Part shown: piece after piece, positions 1 to 9,423 of the stretch
How the letters are laid out: every line of letters starts with the position of its first letter
How positions within the stretch are numbered: position 1 is the first letter of the stretch
NCBI RefSeq assembly: GCF_038069655.2
Contig: NZ_CP150951.2
Location: 124,001 to 188,000 of the forward strand
Direction of reading: 5' to 3'
From: Yoonia sp. BS5-3
Lineage (GTDB): Bacteria > Pseudomonadota > Alphaproteobacteria > Rhodobacterales > Rhodobacteraceae
Length of the DNA stretch: 64,000 nt
The notes under the pieces: model-generated
Seen by the model: the letters and a program-made list of their open reading frames with translations, nothing else
What the model was told of the DNA's origin: nothing
The model's database searches: none
Made by a program: the position numbers and the translations under genes

Positions 1-586
1 GGGAAAGCCCGATTGTGACCGTGATCGACAACATGCCAACCACCACAGCCGCGCTGACCTCGCCCGATAGCTGCTTGGCAATCAGATAGCCCGCAGCAAA
101 GAACAACGCCGTGCCCAACATGGCGATATGACCAATCTCAATCGCCTTCATGCCCGGGCGCAGGATGATCAGGGCGCCGATCAGCGCGACAATGACAGCG
201 GCAAGGCGGCGCGGCGGTAGCCTTTCGCCCATGAACAGTGCCGCCCCGATCGTGATATAAACGGGCGATAGGTAATTCATGGCCGTTACCTCGGCGATGG
301 GAATGCGCGCCATGGCAAAGAACCACAAGATAACCGCGAGCGTATGCACCGCCCCGCGCAGGCCAAAAAGCCTGATCTGCCGGCCCGTCAGCCGGGCTGC
401 CACAATGGGGCGGATCATCGGGATCAGAAAAACAAGCCCCAGCACATAGCGCAAAAATGCGGCCTGCGCGGCAGGCACCCCGTCACCCACATGTTTGACC
501 ACGGCGGTGACTGCAACAAACATCACCCCGGTCAGGGCCATCCAAAGAATGCCCGCTAAAGGGCGCGATGCTTGGGGAGATTGCAT
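1..586 (-). CDS. DMT/EamA-family transporter (3' part missing)
   Basis: Inner-membrane permease of the drug/metabolite transporter superfamily; substrate unknown. The reading frame opens at the ATG complementary to 584-586 (MQSPQASRP...) and runs off the left edge after about 195 codons. It shows successive hydrophobic segments, a basic loop (RLTGRQIRLFGLRG) and the typical end-of-TM4 EamA stretch around AEVTAMNYLSPVYITIGAAL, followed by GERL-PPRR and an ALIGALIILRPG segment. Full-length relatives have about 290-300 residues in two five-helix repeats, so roughly one third is outside the window. A second, unrelated-looking EamA protein lies at 2174-3100. Confidence 0.85.
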   Translation of the reverse strand, partial: MQSPQASRPLAGILWMALTGVMFVAVTAVVKHVGDGVPAAQAAFLRYVLGLVFLIPMIRPIVAARLTGRQIRLFGLRGAVHTLAVILWFFAMARIPIAEVTAMNYLSPVYITIGAALFMGERLPPRRLAAVIVALIGALIILRPGMKAIEIGHIAMLGTALFFAAGYLIAKQLSGEVSAAVVVGMLSITVTIGLS

Positions 587-644
587 GCGCCATGGGTGGC
601 ACCAAGCGCAGGTCAGGTCCACCCCTTTTTGCACAATTTACCGA

Positions 645-1220
645 TCACTCAAGCAGGCGGCCCAAACCTGAGCAGGCCGGGTAGCCATAGCCCCACCGCC
701 AAGGCAGCCCCGTACAAGGCCGCCCGCCAAGGCGGACTGCCGCAAACATCCCCCCCGCAATCCGTTCATACGCCCAAGCGATCTGATCCGGGGTCAGATT
801 GTAAGTCGCGGCCAATTCATCGCGCCGGGTCGCCTGGGTGGCCATCACACAAGCCTCTAATGCGCGGTCAGCGGCAAGACGGGCGTCAAAGCTAGCGCTG
901 ATATCCGCTGCGCTGCCCGCATTGTGATAGGCCCGATCATGGGTAACGCAGCAGCTTTCCCATGGCGGGGCCGCCTGATGCGCGGCAGCGAAGGCCGGGA
1001 ACCGGGCAGACACGACACGCCATGCGCCGGATAAACCGCCGCTGCATCCGTCCGTTTCAAACGGAGCCAAAGCGCTGCCCGGTTCGGCAATGCGGCTCAT
1101 CAACGCCTCATGACCGGGTTCTTCAAGCCATCGCATCAAGTCCCAATCCTGCGCCTGCCCGGCGCTTCCACATAGGATCAAGGCCAAAACCAGCCGTATC
1201 TGTCGGATCGTGCTTCTCAT
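645..1220 (-). CDS. secreted phospholipase A2-like protein
   Basis: 191 residues. A short basic N-terminus and hydrophobic core ending in GSAGQAQ reads as a Sec signal peptide, so the product is probably periplasmic or secreted. The centre carries DGCSGGLS (resembling the Ca2+-binding loop) and, about 35 residues on, CCVTHDRAYH, which matches the CCxxHDxxY active-site helix of phospholipase A2, with His-Asp as catalytic dyad. Further cysteines (ACV, RPCTG, YPACSG) could form disulfides. By family analogy it would hydrolyse an ester bond of phospholipids, but activity is inferred only from the motif. It stands alone, oriented away from the ymdB-like gene; no operon partner is visible. Confidence 0.6.
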   Translation of the reverse strand: MRSTIRQIRLVLALILCGSAGQAQDWDLMRWLEEPGHEALMSRIAEPGSALAPFETDGCSGGLSGAWRVVSARFPAFAAAHQAAPPWESCCVTHDRAYHNAGSAADISASFDARLAADRALEACVMATQATRRDELAATYNLTPDQIAWAYERIAGGMFAAVRLGGRPCTGLPWRWGYGYPACSGLGRLLE

Positions 1221-1361
1221 GACCAGAGGCTAGCATCAGACGGGGCGGCCAACAACGCGCCTGCACATCCGGTGGGCATCCCGCTCATTTTGACGCGCAT
1301 CGCAACGACATAGGCGTTTTCGCTCTGGCGTCATCTTGAGCAAGCGCATACCACGGGATCT

Positions 1362-2177
1362 ATGAAAATACTCTTTCTTGGCGATGTCATGGGCCGCGCA
1401 GGCCGGGCTGCAATCACAAACCACCTGCCCCGCTTGCGGACAGAATGGAAGCTCGATTTTGTGGTGGTGAACGGGGAAAACGCGACCTCAGGGATGGGGC
1501 TATCGGGGGATCACGCACAACTGATCCTGGATGCGGGGGCCGATGTGATCACCCTTGGCGATCACGCGTTTGACCAAAAAGACATGCTGAAATTCATCGC
1601 CCAGGAACCCCGGGTGATCCGACCGATCAATTTCTCAAAGGCCGCCCCCGGCGTTGGCGCACGGGTTTTCAATGCGCCAGGCGGGCGCAAAGTGCTCGTG
1701 GCGCAGGTGCTCGGCCAAGTCTTCATGAAACGGCCCTTTGACGACCCGTTCTCAGCGCTGGACGGCGTACTGAAACAATACCCGATGGGCGGGCAAGTAC
1801 AGGCCAGCCTGATCGATATCCACTGCGAGGCCACATCCGAGAAAATGGCCACCGGCCATTTCTGCGACGGGCGGGCCAGCATCGTTGTTGGGACACATAC
1901 GCATGTGCCGACCGCCGATGCGATGATCTTGCCGGGCGGGACGGCCTATCAATCAGACGCCGGCATGTGCGGCGACTACAATTCGGTGATCGGCATGGAG
2001 AAAACCGAACCGCTGCGCCGGTTCATCACCGGGATGCCCAAAGCACGGTTCACGCCCGCCACTGAGGAGGCCACACTCTCGGGTTTATACGTCGAAACCG
2101 ACAACATGACGGGCAAAGCCACGCGGGTTGAGATGGTGCGCCAAGGCGGCAGGCTTGCGCCTGCAGGACCTGCATGA
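1362..2177 (+). CDS. YmdB-family (TIGR00282) metallophosphoesterase
   Basis: 271 residues, normal length for the family. Members are dinuclear metal phosphodiesterases; B. subtilis YmdB hydrolyses 2',3'-cyclic nucleotides. Metal-binding motifs are in order: N-terminal FLGDVMGRAGR, VNGENATSGMGLS near residue 40, GDHAFDQKD near residue 67, and the C-terminal THTHVPTADA. Cytosolic, with no signal peptide. The ATG at 1362 is the first codon of the conserved start MKILFLGDVMG. It overlaps the next gene by 4 nt (ATGA), so the two are probably co-transcribed; why a transporter is paired with it is not clear. Confidence 0.92.
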   Translation: MKILFLGDVMGRAGRAAITNHLPRLRTEWKLDFVVVNGENATSGMGLSGDHAQLILDAGADVITLGDHAFDQKDMLKFIAQEPRVIRPINFSKAAPGVGARVFNAPGGRKVLVAQVLGQVFMKRPFDDPFSALDGVLKQYPMGGQVQASLIDIHCEATSEKMATGHFCDGRASIVVGTHTHVPTADAMILPGGTAYQSDAGMCGDYNSVIGMEKTEPLRRFITGMPKARFTPATEEATLSGLYVETDNMTGKATRVEMVRQGGRLAPAGPA

Positions 2178-3100
2178 TCACAGAACGGGTACGGCTGACC
2201 TGCACCTTGATCCTGCTGGGCGCAGGCTGGGGGCTCACCCAACCGCTGATCAAAATCACCGTCAGCGCAGGCTACCAGCCTTTCGGACTGATCTTTTGGC
2301 AAATGCTGATCGGGACTGTGGTGCTGGGCGCGCTGCGTTGGCGAACGCTGGGTCGGCTGCCCGTGCATGGCAAAACAATCGGCGTCTGGCTGATGATCGC
2401 GAGCATTGGAACATTGATCCCCAGCGCGACCAGCTATAAAGCCGCGTTCCACTTGCCCGCAGGGGTCATGTCCATCGTGATCGCCACGATCCCGATGATG
2501 GCCTTTCCCATTGCGCTGGCACTTGGGAATGACAGGTTTTCGCTGCGACGGCTGGCGGGGCTGTCAATCGGGCTGATCGGGGTCGGGTTCATCGCCCTGC
2601 CCGACAGCAGCCTGCCCGACCGGGGGATGATCGCCTTTCTGCCTTTGGCGCTGATCGCCCCTTTCTGCTACGCCATCGAAGGGAACGTGGTGGCCAAATG
2701 GGGGACGGCGGGGCTGGACCCGGTGCAAGTGCTCTTCGGAGCCTCGGCCATCGGCACGATCATCGCCCTGCCCCTCGCACTGGGCAGCGGGCATTTCTTT
2801 GTACCACGCCCACCATTCATTTTGGCAAACCTGGCGTTCCTGCTTAGCTCGGCCATCCATGTGCTTGTCTACACCGGCTACGTCTGGCTGATCGGGCGGG
2901 CGGGGGCCGTTTTCGCAGGGCAAATTAGCTATCTGGTGACCGGAACAGGGGTGCTCTGGGCGATGCTGCTTTTGGGGGAAAGCTACAGCTTGTGGATTTG
3001 GATAGCGCTTCTGTGCATGGGGTTCGGGCTGATGCTGGTCCAACCCCGCCATGCAAATGCCGAAATATCAAATGCAGAAAATGCGACCGCTGGCCTTTGA
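2174..3100 (+). CDS. DMT/EamA-family transporter
   Basis: 308 residues with about ten hydrophobic segments in two EamA repeats, a complete inner-membrane permease of unknown substrate. Recognisable features are the N-terminal LLGAGWGLTQPLIKI, the mid-protein GLIGVGFIALPDS after repeat 1, and the late segment AVFAGQISYLVTGTGVLWAMLLLGESYS, typical of the second repeat end. The start ATG overlaps the stop of the phosphoesterase gene by 4 nt, suggesting translational coupling. The distal end overlaps the beginning of the following frameshifted gene (its start at 3081 lies inside this one). Confidence 0.9.
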   Translation: MITERVRLTCTLILLGAGWGLTQPLIKITVSAGYQPFGLIFWQMLIGTVVLGALRWRTLGRLPVHGKTIGVWLMIASIGTLIPSATSYKAAFHLPAGVMSIVIATIPMMAFPIALALGNDRFSLRRLAGLSIGLIGVGFIALPDSSLPDRGMIAFLPLALIAPFCYAIEGNVVAKWGTAGLDPVQVLFGASAIGTIIALPLALGSGHFFVPRPPFILANLAFLLSSAIHVLVYTGYVWLIGRAGAVFAGQISYLVTGTGVLWAMLLLGESYSLWIWIALLCMGFGLMLVQPRHANAEISNAENATAGL

Positions 3101-3654
3101 ATGCAAGCTTTACGGGCGTAGCATTGAGATCGCAGACAGAGAGCGTTTCATAGACCTGATCTCTGACGAAGATATCGCACCATTTATGGAGCGCTTCTTT
3201 TCACAATCAGTCGAAAATTTCTTGGCGATTTATGACGCTGAACAGCTGGCTGCGATGGCCGGACTTTTGCGGTCATTCGAGGACGTTCCCGCAAATGCCA
3301 ATTTCCGAAACGGACGAACCAATCGAAATCGCTGCGAAGGAACTGATCGCGCAAATGGACGCCTTTGTGACCTTTATGGATGTCTATGGCACAGAACGAT
3401 TTGCGCAGGATTTCGTGGCTGGTCTCGGGATATTGTTTGCCCTCATCGCCTATGACCACGAGATTGCCGAGCTACGACCCGCACCCGACAATCCGGTCAC
3501 CCTATCTGCCATACAGGCGGACGGCATTTTGCAATTTGCCAATCGCGTGCAGCAACAAACCTTGCTAGTGGAATTGCAGGGCTCGGACGACACCGATTTC
3601 ACGAACAACACGGGCGGCATACGCTTCATCAGGCCCCCAGCACGAGATCGATAA
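3081..3654 (+). pseudogene. unknown protein gene with an internal frameshift
   Basis: I do not recognise the family. Frame A from the ATG at 3081 (MRPLAFECKLYGRSIEIAD...) reads well to about 3290, then turns arginine-rich and stops at 3455. Frame B reads sensibly from about 3295 (MPISETDEPIEIAAKELI...) to the stop at 3654, with an amphipathic helical look (AQMDAFVTFMDVYGTERFAQDF) and a hydrophobic patch (GILFALIAYD). The simplest reading is one gene of about 190 residues broken by a single-base change near 3290-3297. The alternative is two overlapping small genes, B starting at ATG 3295. Base composition is lower in GC than the neighbours, consistent with acquired DNA. Confidence 0.45.
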
Positions 3655-3854
3655 AACCATTTGCAAGAGGGCTGCATTTTGGAACAGGGAGCATCGCCAT
3701 CGCGCGCTCAACAGCTGTGCCCATGAATCCTATCAACCCGGCGCGGTCATCGTAGTTCGCGTAATCCGGCCTTAGCGACGTTGTTTTTATTCGGCCGCTT
3801 TGCCGCACAAAGCCGATATTTATGCTATAGTGAGGTTACGAGATGGAGGTTCAC

Positions 3855-4220
3855 ATGGCGCAGTTCAGGTACCTGGTGTCAGATGTCGACGAAGCGGTAG
3901 GTTTTTATCGCGACAAACTTGGACTTCAATTGGTCGAACAATACGGTCCTGCCATGGCAATCCTACGTACGGGTGATCTTGACTTGTGGGTCGCTGGCCC
4001 GATGGCATCTGCGTCTAAGCCAATGCCAGATGGAACAAAGCCTTCCCCTGGCGGGTGGAATAGATGTGTGTTGACCGTCACAAATCTGGTTGAGAAAGTT
4101 GCGACCCTTCAAGGAGAAAATGTCCATTTTCGGAATGAAATCGTCGAGGGGCCCGGTGGTAAGCAAATACTCTGTGAAGATCCTTCAGGAAATGTCATCG
4201 AGCTGTTCGAACCCTCCTGA
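3855..4220 (+). CDS. VOC-superfamily (glyoxalase/bleomycin-resistance-like) protein
   Basis: 121 residues, a single vicinal-oxygen-chelate fold. It shows the N-terminal beta-alpha unit (FRYLVSDVDEAVGFYRDKLGLQLVEQ), a central aromatic/Gly-rich turn, and the C-terminal CEDPSGNVIELFEPS that closes nearly all VOC domains, with Glu in IELFEP at the usual metal position. The specific substrate cannot be told. An ATG at 3843 is possible, but GGAGG at 3845-3849 lies five bases before the ATG at 3855, which decides the start. Base composition is lower in GC than flanking core genes, and there is no obvious partner. Confidence 0.85.
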   Translation: MAQFRYLVSDVDEAVGFYRDKLGLQLVEQYGPAMAILRTGDLDLWVAGPMASASKPMPDGTKPSPGGWNRCVLTVTNLVEKVATLQGENVHFRNEIVEGPGGKQILCEDPSGNVIELFEPS

Positions 4221-4416
4221 ATAAAGAAATAGTTTGAAAATTCTGGTGCGTTAAGGGCTTATTGCCGTCATGCGCTATATCTCTCCTCAATGACCACTTC
4301 CCGGCTGCGCGCTGTATTTGTGCACCCCGTCTTGTTGGCATTGCGCACCTGCAACGCGCGCGCGGCGGGTGCATTCATGGGTTGCCCATTCGGGCCCGGT
4401 CGGCAAGATTGCCCCT

Positions 4417-6198
4417 ATGGGTGATCTGTTCCAGCTAACACAAACACAACAAGCCGTGCTGACCATGTTCGTCGTGCTGGGCATGTTCGCCATGTTCCTG
4501 CGCGAGGTCTACCCGACCGAGGTTGTGGCCATGATCGGCGTGTCGGTTCTGCTGGTCACGGGGGTGCTGCCCTATGACGCGGCCGTTATGGCACTGGCCA
4601 ACCCCGCCCCTTGGACGATTGCCGCGATGTTCATCATCGTCGGGGCGTTGGTGCGGACTGGCGCGCTGAATGCGATGACACAAATCGCGGAAAAACAGGC
4701 GCGCAAAAGCCCTGCGCGGGCTATCGGCGGTGGGCTCGTTTTTGTGGCCTTCGCCAGCGCGATCATGAACAACACACCGCTGGTGGTCGTGATGATCCCG
4801 GTCTTTGTGCAATTGGCACGGACCTTGGGCACCTCGGCCTCTAAACTGTTGATCCCGCTCTCTTATGCAGCCATCGTCGGGGGTACGATGACGCTGCTGG
4901 GAACCTCAACAAACCTCCTGGTGGATGGGGTAGCACGATCGTCGGGTATGGCGCCTTTTGGTATCCTGGAAATCATGCCCGTTGGGATCGTGGTGGTCAG
5001 CTGGACCTTCGCCTATCTCTATTTTGCGGGACCGCGCCTGCTGCCCGACCGGTCAAGCATGGCGACAATGCTGTCGGACCGGTCCAAAAAGAAATTCTTC
5101 TCCGAGGCGGTCATCCCCCCCGATAGCAACCTGATCGGGCGGGAAGCCACGGACGTGAAACTGTTCCAGCGCGACGGGGTGCGGCTGATTGATGTGGTGC
5201 GCGGGGATACGTCCCTGCGGCGAAACCTTAAGGCTGTGACGCTGCAGGTGGGCGACCGGGTTGTGCTGCGGACCGAGATGACCGAACTACTCTCCCTGCA
5301 AAACAACAAAGAACTGCGGCGGGTTGATCAACTGTCTGCCGTGGAAACCTCAACGGTCGAAGTGCTGATCACACCCAACTGCAAGATGGTCGGACGCCGA
5401 ATGGGCGCAATGCGGCTACGGCGGCGCTATGCGGTCTATCCGCTGGCCGTACACCGGCGGGATGCGAACCTGAGCAAGCAAATCGACGACATCACGGTGC
5501 GGGTTGGAGATACGCTGCTACTCGAAGGGGCCCCCGAAGACATCCAGCGCTTAGGCGAAGACATGAACCTTGGCGACGTGTCGACACCATCGCAACGGGC
5601 CTATCGGCGCGGGCATGCGCCCGTGGCACTGCTCGTGCTGCTGGGGGTTGTGACACTGGCAGCACTTGGGATCGCGCCGATCCTGATGCTGGCAATGATC
5701 GGGGTCACAATCGTGCTGATGACCGGCTGCATCGACGCGGATGAGGCATTTTCCTACGTCGATGGCCGCCTGCTGGCGCTGATCTTCGCGATGCTTGGGG
5801 TGGGGTCCGCGCTGCAATCCTCGGGCGCTGTGGGGATCATCGCAGACACGCTGTCGCCCATCATGCTGGTGCTGCCGCCGTTCTTCGTGGTGCTGTCGGT
5901 TTACCTGCTTTCCAGCGTCCTGACAGAACTGGTGTCCAACAACGCAGTGGCCGTGGTGATGACACCCATCGCCATCGGCTTGGGCACAGCCCTCGGAGTC
6001 GACCCGCGCCCGCTTGTCGTTGCGGTGATGGTGGCGGCCAGCGCAAGCTTCGCGACCCCCATCGGCTACCAAACGAACACGCTGGTTTACGGGCCGGGCG
6101 GGTATAAATTCTCAGACTTTCTGCGCTTTGGGATCCCACTGAACCTGTCGCTTGCGCCCATCGTGTCCTTTGTCATCCCGTTCATCTGGCCTCTGTAG
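4417..6198 (+). CDS. SLC13-family anion permease with RCK_C (TrkA-C) domains
   Basis: About 593 residues. An N-terminal membrane half (TVVAMIGVSVLLVTGVL; ASAIMNNTPLVVVMIP) carries the NNTP signature of SLC13/DASS carriers, repeated as SNNAVAVVMTPIA in the C-terminal half. Two cytosolic RCK_C modules lie between them (around SEAVIPPDSNLIGREATDVKL and VEVLITPNCKMVGRRMGAM). This architecture belongs to the bacterial sodium:sulfate/dicarboxylate-like permeases; whether the substrate is sulfate, a dicarboxylate or another anion is open. The frame extends upstream to 4318, but that stretch is Cys/Arg-rich and unlike the family, so the ATG at 4417 (MGDLFQLTQ) is preferred although its ribosome site is weak. 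Confidence 0.88.
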   Translation: MGDLFQLTQTQQAVLTMFVVLGMFAMFLREVYPTEVVAMIGVSVLLVTGVLPYDAAVMALANPAPWTIAAMFIIVGALVRTGALNAMTQIAEKQARKSPARAIGGGLVFVAFASAIMNNTPLVVVMIPVFVQLARTLGTSASKLLIPLSYAAIVGGTMTLLGTSTNLLVDGVARSSGMAPFGILEIMPVGIVVVSWTFAYLYFAGPRLLPDRSSMATMLSDRSKKKFFSEAVIPPDSNLIGREATDVKLFQRDGVRLIDVVRGDTSLRRNLKAVTLQVGDRVVLRTEMTELLSLQNNKELRRVDQLSAVETSTVEVLITPNCKMVGRRMGAMRLRRRYAVYPLAVHRRDANLSKQIDDITVRVGDTLLLEGAPEDIQRLGEDMNLGDVSTPSQRAYRRGHAPVALLVLLGVVTLAALGIAPILMLAMIGVTIVLMTGCIDADEAFSYVDGRLLALIFAMLGVGSALQSSGAVGIIADTLSPIMLVLPPFFVVLSVYLLSSVLTELVSNNAVAVVMTPIAIGLGTALGVDPRPLVVAVMVAASASFATPIGYQTNTLVYGPGGYKFSDFLRFGIPLNLSLAPIVSFVIPFIWPL

Positions 6199-6311
6199 GA
6201 ACAGCGGCCTGACCGGTAATCAACAACGCAGCACCCGACGCGGGCTTGCAGCCTGAACCGCGCTTGCCTTATAGAGGCGCAGATTGACACGCACGCAGAC
6301 GAGGTTTGACG

Positions 6312-7061
6312 ATGGCCGGCCACTCCAAATGGGCAAATATTCAGCACCGCAAAGGGCGGCAGGACAAGCTGCGCTCCAAGCTGTTTTCCAAGCTGGCCAA
6401 GGAAATCACAGTCGCTGCCAAAATGGGGGACCCGGACCCCGACAAAAACCCGCGCCTGCGGCTGGCCGTGAAAGAGGCCAAGTCAAATTCAGTCCCTAAG
6501 GATGTGATCGAACGGGCGATCAAGAAATCGCAAGGCGGGGATGCGGAAAACTACGATGAAATCCGTTATGAAGGCTATGGGCCGGGCGGGGTTGCTGTGA
6601 TCGTCGAAGCGATGACCGACAACCGGAACCGGACGGCCTCAACCGTGCGGTCCACCTTTTCCAAAAACGGTGGCAGCCTGGGGGAAACCGGCTCAGTCGG
6701 GTATATGTTCGACCGCAAAGGCGAGGTGGTTTATCCCGGCGCGGTTGGGGATGCGGACACCGTGATGATGGCCGCAATCGAAGCCGGCGCGGAAGACGTA
6801 CAAAGCGATGAAGACAATCATGTGATCTACTGCGCAGATACCGACCTGAACGAAGTGTCAAACGCGCTAGAAGCGGATTTAGGCGAATCCGACTCGACCA
6901 AGCTGATCTGGAAGCCGAACATGACCACCGAGGTGGACGCCGAAGGGCTGACCAAGCTGATGAAGCTGCTGGACACGCTGGAAGAAGACGACGACGTACA
7001 GCGGGTGACGACCAATTTTGAAGCATCAGACGAAGTTATGGCGGCGTTTGCTGAGGAATAG
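6312..7061 (+). CDS. yebC: YebC/PmpR-family regulator / translation factor
   Basis: 249 residues, full length for the family. The unmistakable start [19 protein letters not shown] and the internal blocks [30 protein letters not shown] and [19 protein letters not shown] identify it. YebC proteins were described as transcriptional regulators and more recently as factors that help ribosomes through proline-rich stretches. The ATG at 6312 is chosen over one two codons upstream because it begins the conserved motif. It stands alone here, not next to ruvC as in many bacteria. Confidence 0.96.
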   Translation: MAGHSKWANIQHRKGRQDKLRSKLFSKLAKEITVAAKMGDPDPDKNPRLRLAVKEAKSNSVPKDVIERAIKKSQGGDAENYDEIRYEGYGPGGVAVIVEAMTDNRNRTASTVRSTFSKNGGSLGETGSVGYMFDRKGEVVYPGAVGDADTVMMAAIEAGAEDVQSDEDNHVIYCADTDLNEVSNALEADLGESDSTKLIWKPNMTTEVDAEGLTKLMKLLDTLEEDDDVQRVTTNFEASDEVMAAFAEE

Positions 7062-7197
7062 ACCGACAGCGCGATCCCCTGCCAGCGGTCCTTGGCGCAG
7101 ACAGCCGCGAAAGGCAGCTTTAAGCCCATCTTGACGGATTTCTGCATCGCGGCGAAAGTCAGCTGTATTGTGGGATATCCACTCGTGAGGCGATCAG

Positions 7198-7824
7198 ATG
7201 ATACTCGACTTATTTGCGACAACCTTTGTGGCAGGGCTTTTGTATGTCTTCATTCCGGGGCCAGCGACGCTAGCGGCTCTGAGCCTTTCCGCAGGTCCTG
7301 GACGCATGGCTTGCGCGGTTTTCTTGTCATGTCATTTGCTTGGTGATCTGGCTTGGACGATACTCGCAATCTCGGCGATCATCGGCGTTTCACAGGCTGG
7401 ACCTTTGCTCTTCGATGTATTGGGACTCGCCTGCGGGGCCTATCTCATCTGGCTTGGCGTCAAGGCGCTTCGCGGTCACGGCGCGAACGGAGCCGCCATT
7501 GTAGATGTGCCCTGGAAATCAGGACTCATCTTTGGATTCACAAACCCCAAAGCGTATCCGTTCGCACTGGCGATGTTTGCGGCCGTTTTTGCAAGGTTCG
7601 AAGACGCTATGGCCTTCCAGAATGTGGTCCCTCTCGTGCTTGCTGCATTCCTTGGATACTGCGCGGCGACTGTGGGCGTCGTGTTTTGGACGGGTCTGCC
7701 CGTTACACGACGTTTTTTCGGGCGACACAGCCGTTTGATCACACGCGCAATCGGTGTGATTTTCATTGCAGCAGGCGCAAAGTCGGTAGGTGGGGCTTTG
7801 AGTAACATGCGACTGCGCGCTTAA
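7198..7824 (+). CDS. LysE/RhtB-family exporter
   Basis: 208 residues, six predicted membrane segments. The N-terminal IPGPATLAALSLS is the conserved IPGPA block of LysE/RhtB amino-acid exporters, and GLIFGFTNPKAYPFALAMF is the NPKA block. Family members export amino acids such as lysine, threonine or homoserine lactone; the substrate here is unknown. No regulator sits beside it. Codon use is lower in GC than yebC and mgtE on either side, so it may be part of a small acquired segment together with the SDR gene that follows. Confidence 0.88.
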   Translation: MILDLFATTFVAGLLYVFIPGPATLAALSLSAGPGRMACAVFLSCHLLGDLAWTILAISAIIGVSQAGPLLFDVLGLACGAYLIWLGVKALRGHGANGAAIVDVPWKSGLIFGFTNPKAYPFALAMFAAVFARFEDAMAFQNVVPLVLAAFLGYCAATVGVVFWTGLPVTRRFFGRHSRLITRAIGVIFIAAGAKSVGGALSNMRLRA

Positions 7825-7866
7825 TGCATAGTCACTCCTGCAAGCTTCTGACCTCAGAGTAACGAC

Positions 7867-8630
7867 ATGACATCATATCTACCTTTGAAAAACGAAACCG
7901 TTTTGGTTACCGGCGCGACGGGCGGGATTGGTCGTGCAATCGTTCTTCGCGTTGCAGAACTGGGTGGTCATCCAATCCTCCACTACCGTAGCAATGAAGG
8001 TGACGCGCAAGCTCTCTTGGAGGCGATAGATGGCCATGGAACCCTGGTTAGGGCCGATCTGGCCGAAGAGCATGGCGCAAAAGATCTTTGGGAGGCTGCG
8101 GAAAACAGCGTCGGTCGCATCGGGTCGCTGGTGAATAACGCAGGTATCCGCGCGACAACGCGGATCGAAGATGATTTCGATGAGTGGTCGCAGGCTTGGG
8201 AGGCTGATTTACGGGTCAATCTTCGCGCGCCTGCTGATCTGTGCCGCATGGCCATCAAACACTTTCGCGCACATGACGGTGACGCATCATCAACATCGCC
8301 AGCCGCGCGGCGCCAAGGGGCTACACCGCCGATCACATGCCTTACGGTGCGTCCAAGGCAGGCCTGCTAAATTTGACCAAGACGATTGCTCGCTCGTTCG
8401 GCGGTGAGGGCATTATCGCGATCGGTATTGCGCCGGGCTTTGTACGAACCGAAATGGCTGAGGATTTCATTCGCGCCAAGGGCAAGGATGCCGCCGTTGG
8501 AGATATCCCGATCGGAGAAATGGTAGAACCTAGTGAAGTTGCAGAACTGGTATGCTTCGCCCTTCGGCCAGATCAAAGGTCACTCAGTGGTGCAACACTG
8601 GACATAAATGGTGCGAGCTATGTCAGATAA
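7867..8630 (+). pseudogene. SDR-family oxidoreductase interrupted by a one-base frameshift
   Basis: A short-chain dehydrogenase of about 254 residues split over two frames. The first frame from the ATG at 7867 carries the NAD(P) motif VTGATGGIGRAI and the LVNNAGI motif. The reading then continues, one base earlier, from about 8283 (RIINIASRAAPRGYTAD) with the catalytic YGASKAG (YxxxK), the IAPGFVRTEM block and the C-terminal LSGATLDINGASYVR. All family motifs are intact, and only one base appears to be missing in the run GGTGACGC at 8278-8285. It is either a very young pseudogene or a sequence error; if the base is restored it should be an ordinary active SDR of unknown substrate. Confidence 0.85.
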
Positions 8631-8877
8631 CCGATAGCTGCCATTGAAGATGCTTGCGTGTGCGACCGCTAGGTCCGCACTCCCGTCGTTGCGGTATTAT
8701 CTAACGAATGGCAAGCCTGCATTTGAAACGACGAAATACAATTGTAGCAAGCAACACTGATCGCCGACCGGTGGGGCGGGACGACAATCACACCAGCGCC
8801 TGCGGCTTGCTTCCGGTCTGTAGCAGCACGTACGTACCCACTCTGTACAAGTTCTGTACGCATTCCATATCGCGATT

Positions 8878-9423
8878 TCAGCCATCCGAGGTAATCACGC
8901 CATGTTCTGTCACGACCAGATCGAGCGGCTGATCTGTCGGCTCTAAAGGCAGATTTGGGTCCTCTTGCGCCGCATAGGCAAAGCCGATGGCCAGGGTCGG
9001 ACGCGCCGCGCGCAGCTGCTGCAATGTCCGGTCATAAAACCCGCCGCCATAGCCCAGCCGGCCCCCGGACCGGTCAAAGGCAACCAGCGGCACGATGACG
9101 ATTTCCGGGGTCATTTCGACGCCTGTCTCGGGGATCATGGCCCCGAATTCACCGGTGATCAGAGAGCATCCTGGTTCCCATGTCCGAAACGTCAAAGGCT
9201 GCCCCTTGCCCATGATCACAGGCACCCCGACAGGGCCGTGGGCGGCGGCTTCTTCCATGGCGGCGATCGGGTCGATCTCGGTCCGCATGGCCATGTAACC
9301 GCTTAGCGGCACACCGCGATAACCGGCCAGAACCTCGCTCAGATATCCTGAATTGCCGTGGCCCAAAGCATGCGCGTCTTTGCGTCTGGCAAAAGCGGCT
9401 TTGCGGGCGGCAGATTTATCCAT
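8878..9423 (-). CDS. 5-formyltetrahydrofolate cyclo-ligase
   Basis: 181 residues, the normal length. The enzyme converts 5-formyl-THF to 5,10-methenyl-THF with ATP, recycling a dead-end folate. Diagnostic parts are the N-terminal MDKSAARKAAFARRKDAHA (basic ATP-site helix), the substrate strand VPVIMGKGQPLTFRTW and the ATP-binding loop GGRLGYGGGFYDRTL. The start ATG at 9421-9423 shares a base with the TGA of mgtE (TGATG). Read backward the frame extends into mgtE, but that part is a shadow of mgtE. It is presumably co-transcribed with mgtE. Confidence 0.94.
   Translation of the reverse strand: MDKSAARKAAFARRKDAHALGHGNSGYLSEVLAGYRGVPLSGYMAMRTEIDPIAAMEEAAAHGPVGVPVIMGKGQPLTFRTWEPGCSLITGEFGAMIPETGVEMTPEIVIVPLVAFDRSGGRLGYGGGFYDRTLQQLRAARPTLAIGFAYAAQEDPNLPLEPTDQPLDLVVTEHGVITSDG

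Noticed and set aside
4435..6139. Long minus-strand open frames (125, 173 and 92 codons)
   Set aside because: They are Gln/His/Arg-rich shadows of the SLC13 permease frame, with no family motifs.
8631..8877. Small gene between the SDR and folate ligase genes
   Set aside because: The open frames lack ribosome sites and family motifs and overlap one another in both strands.
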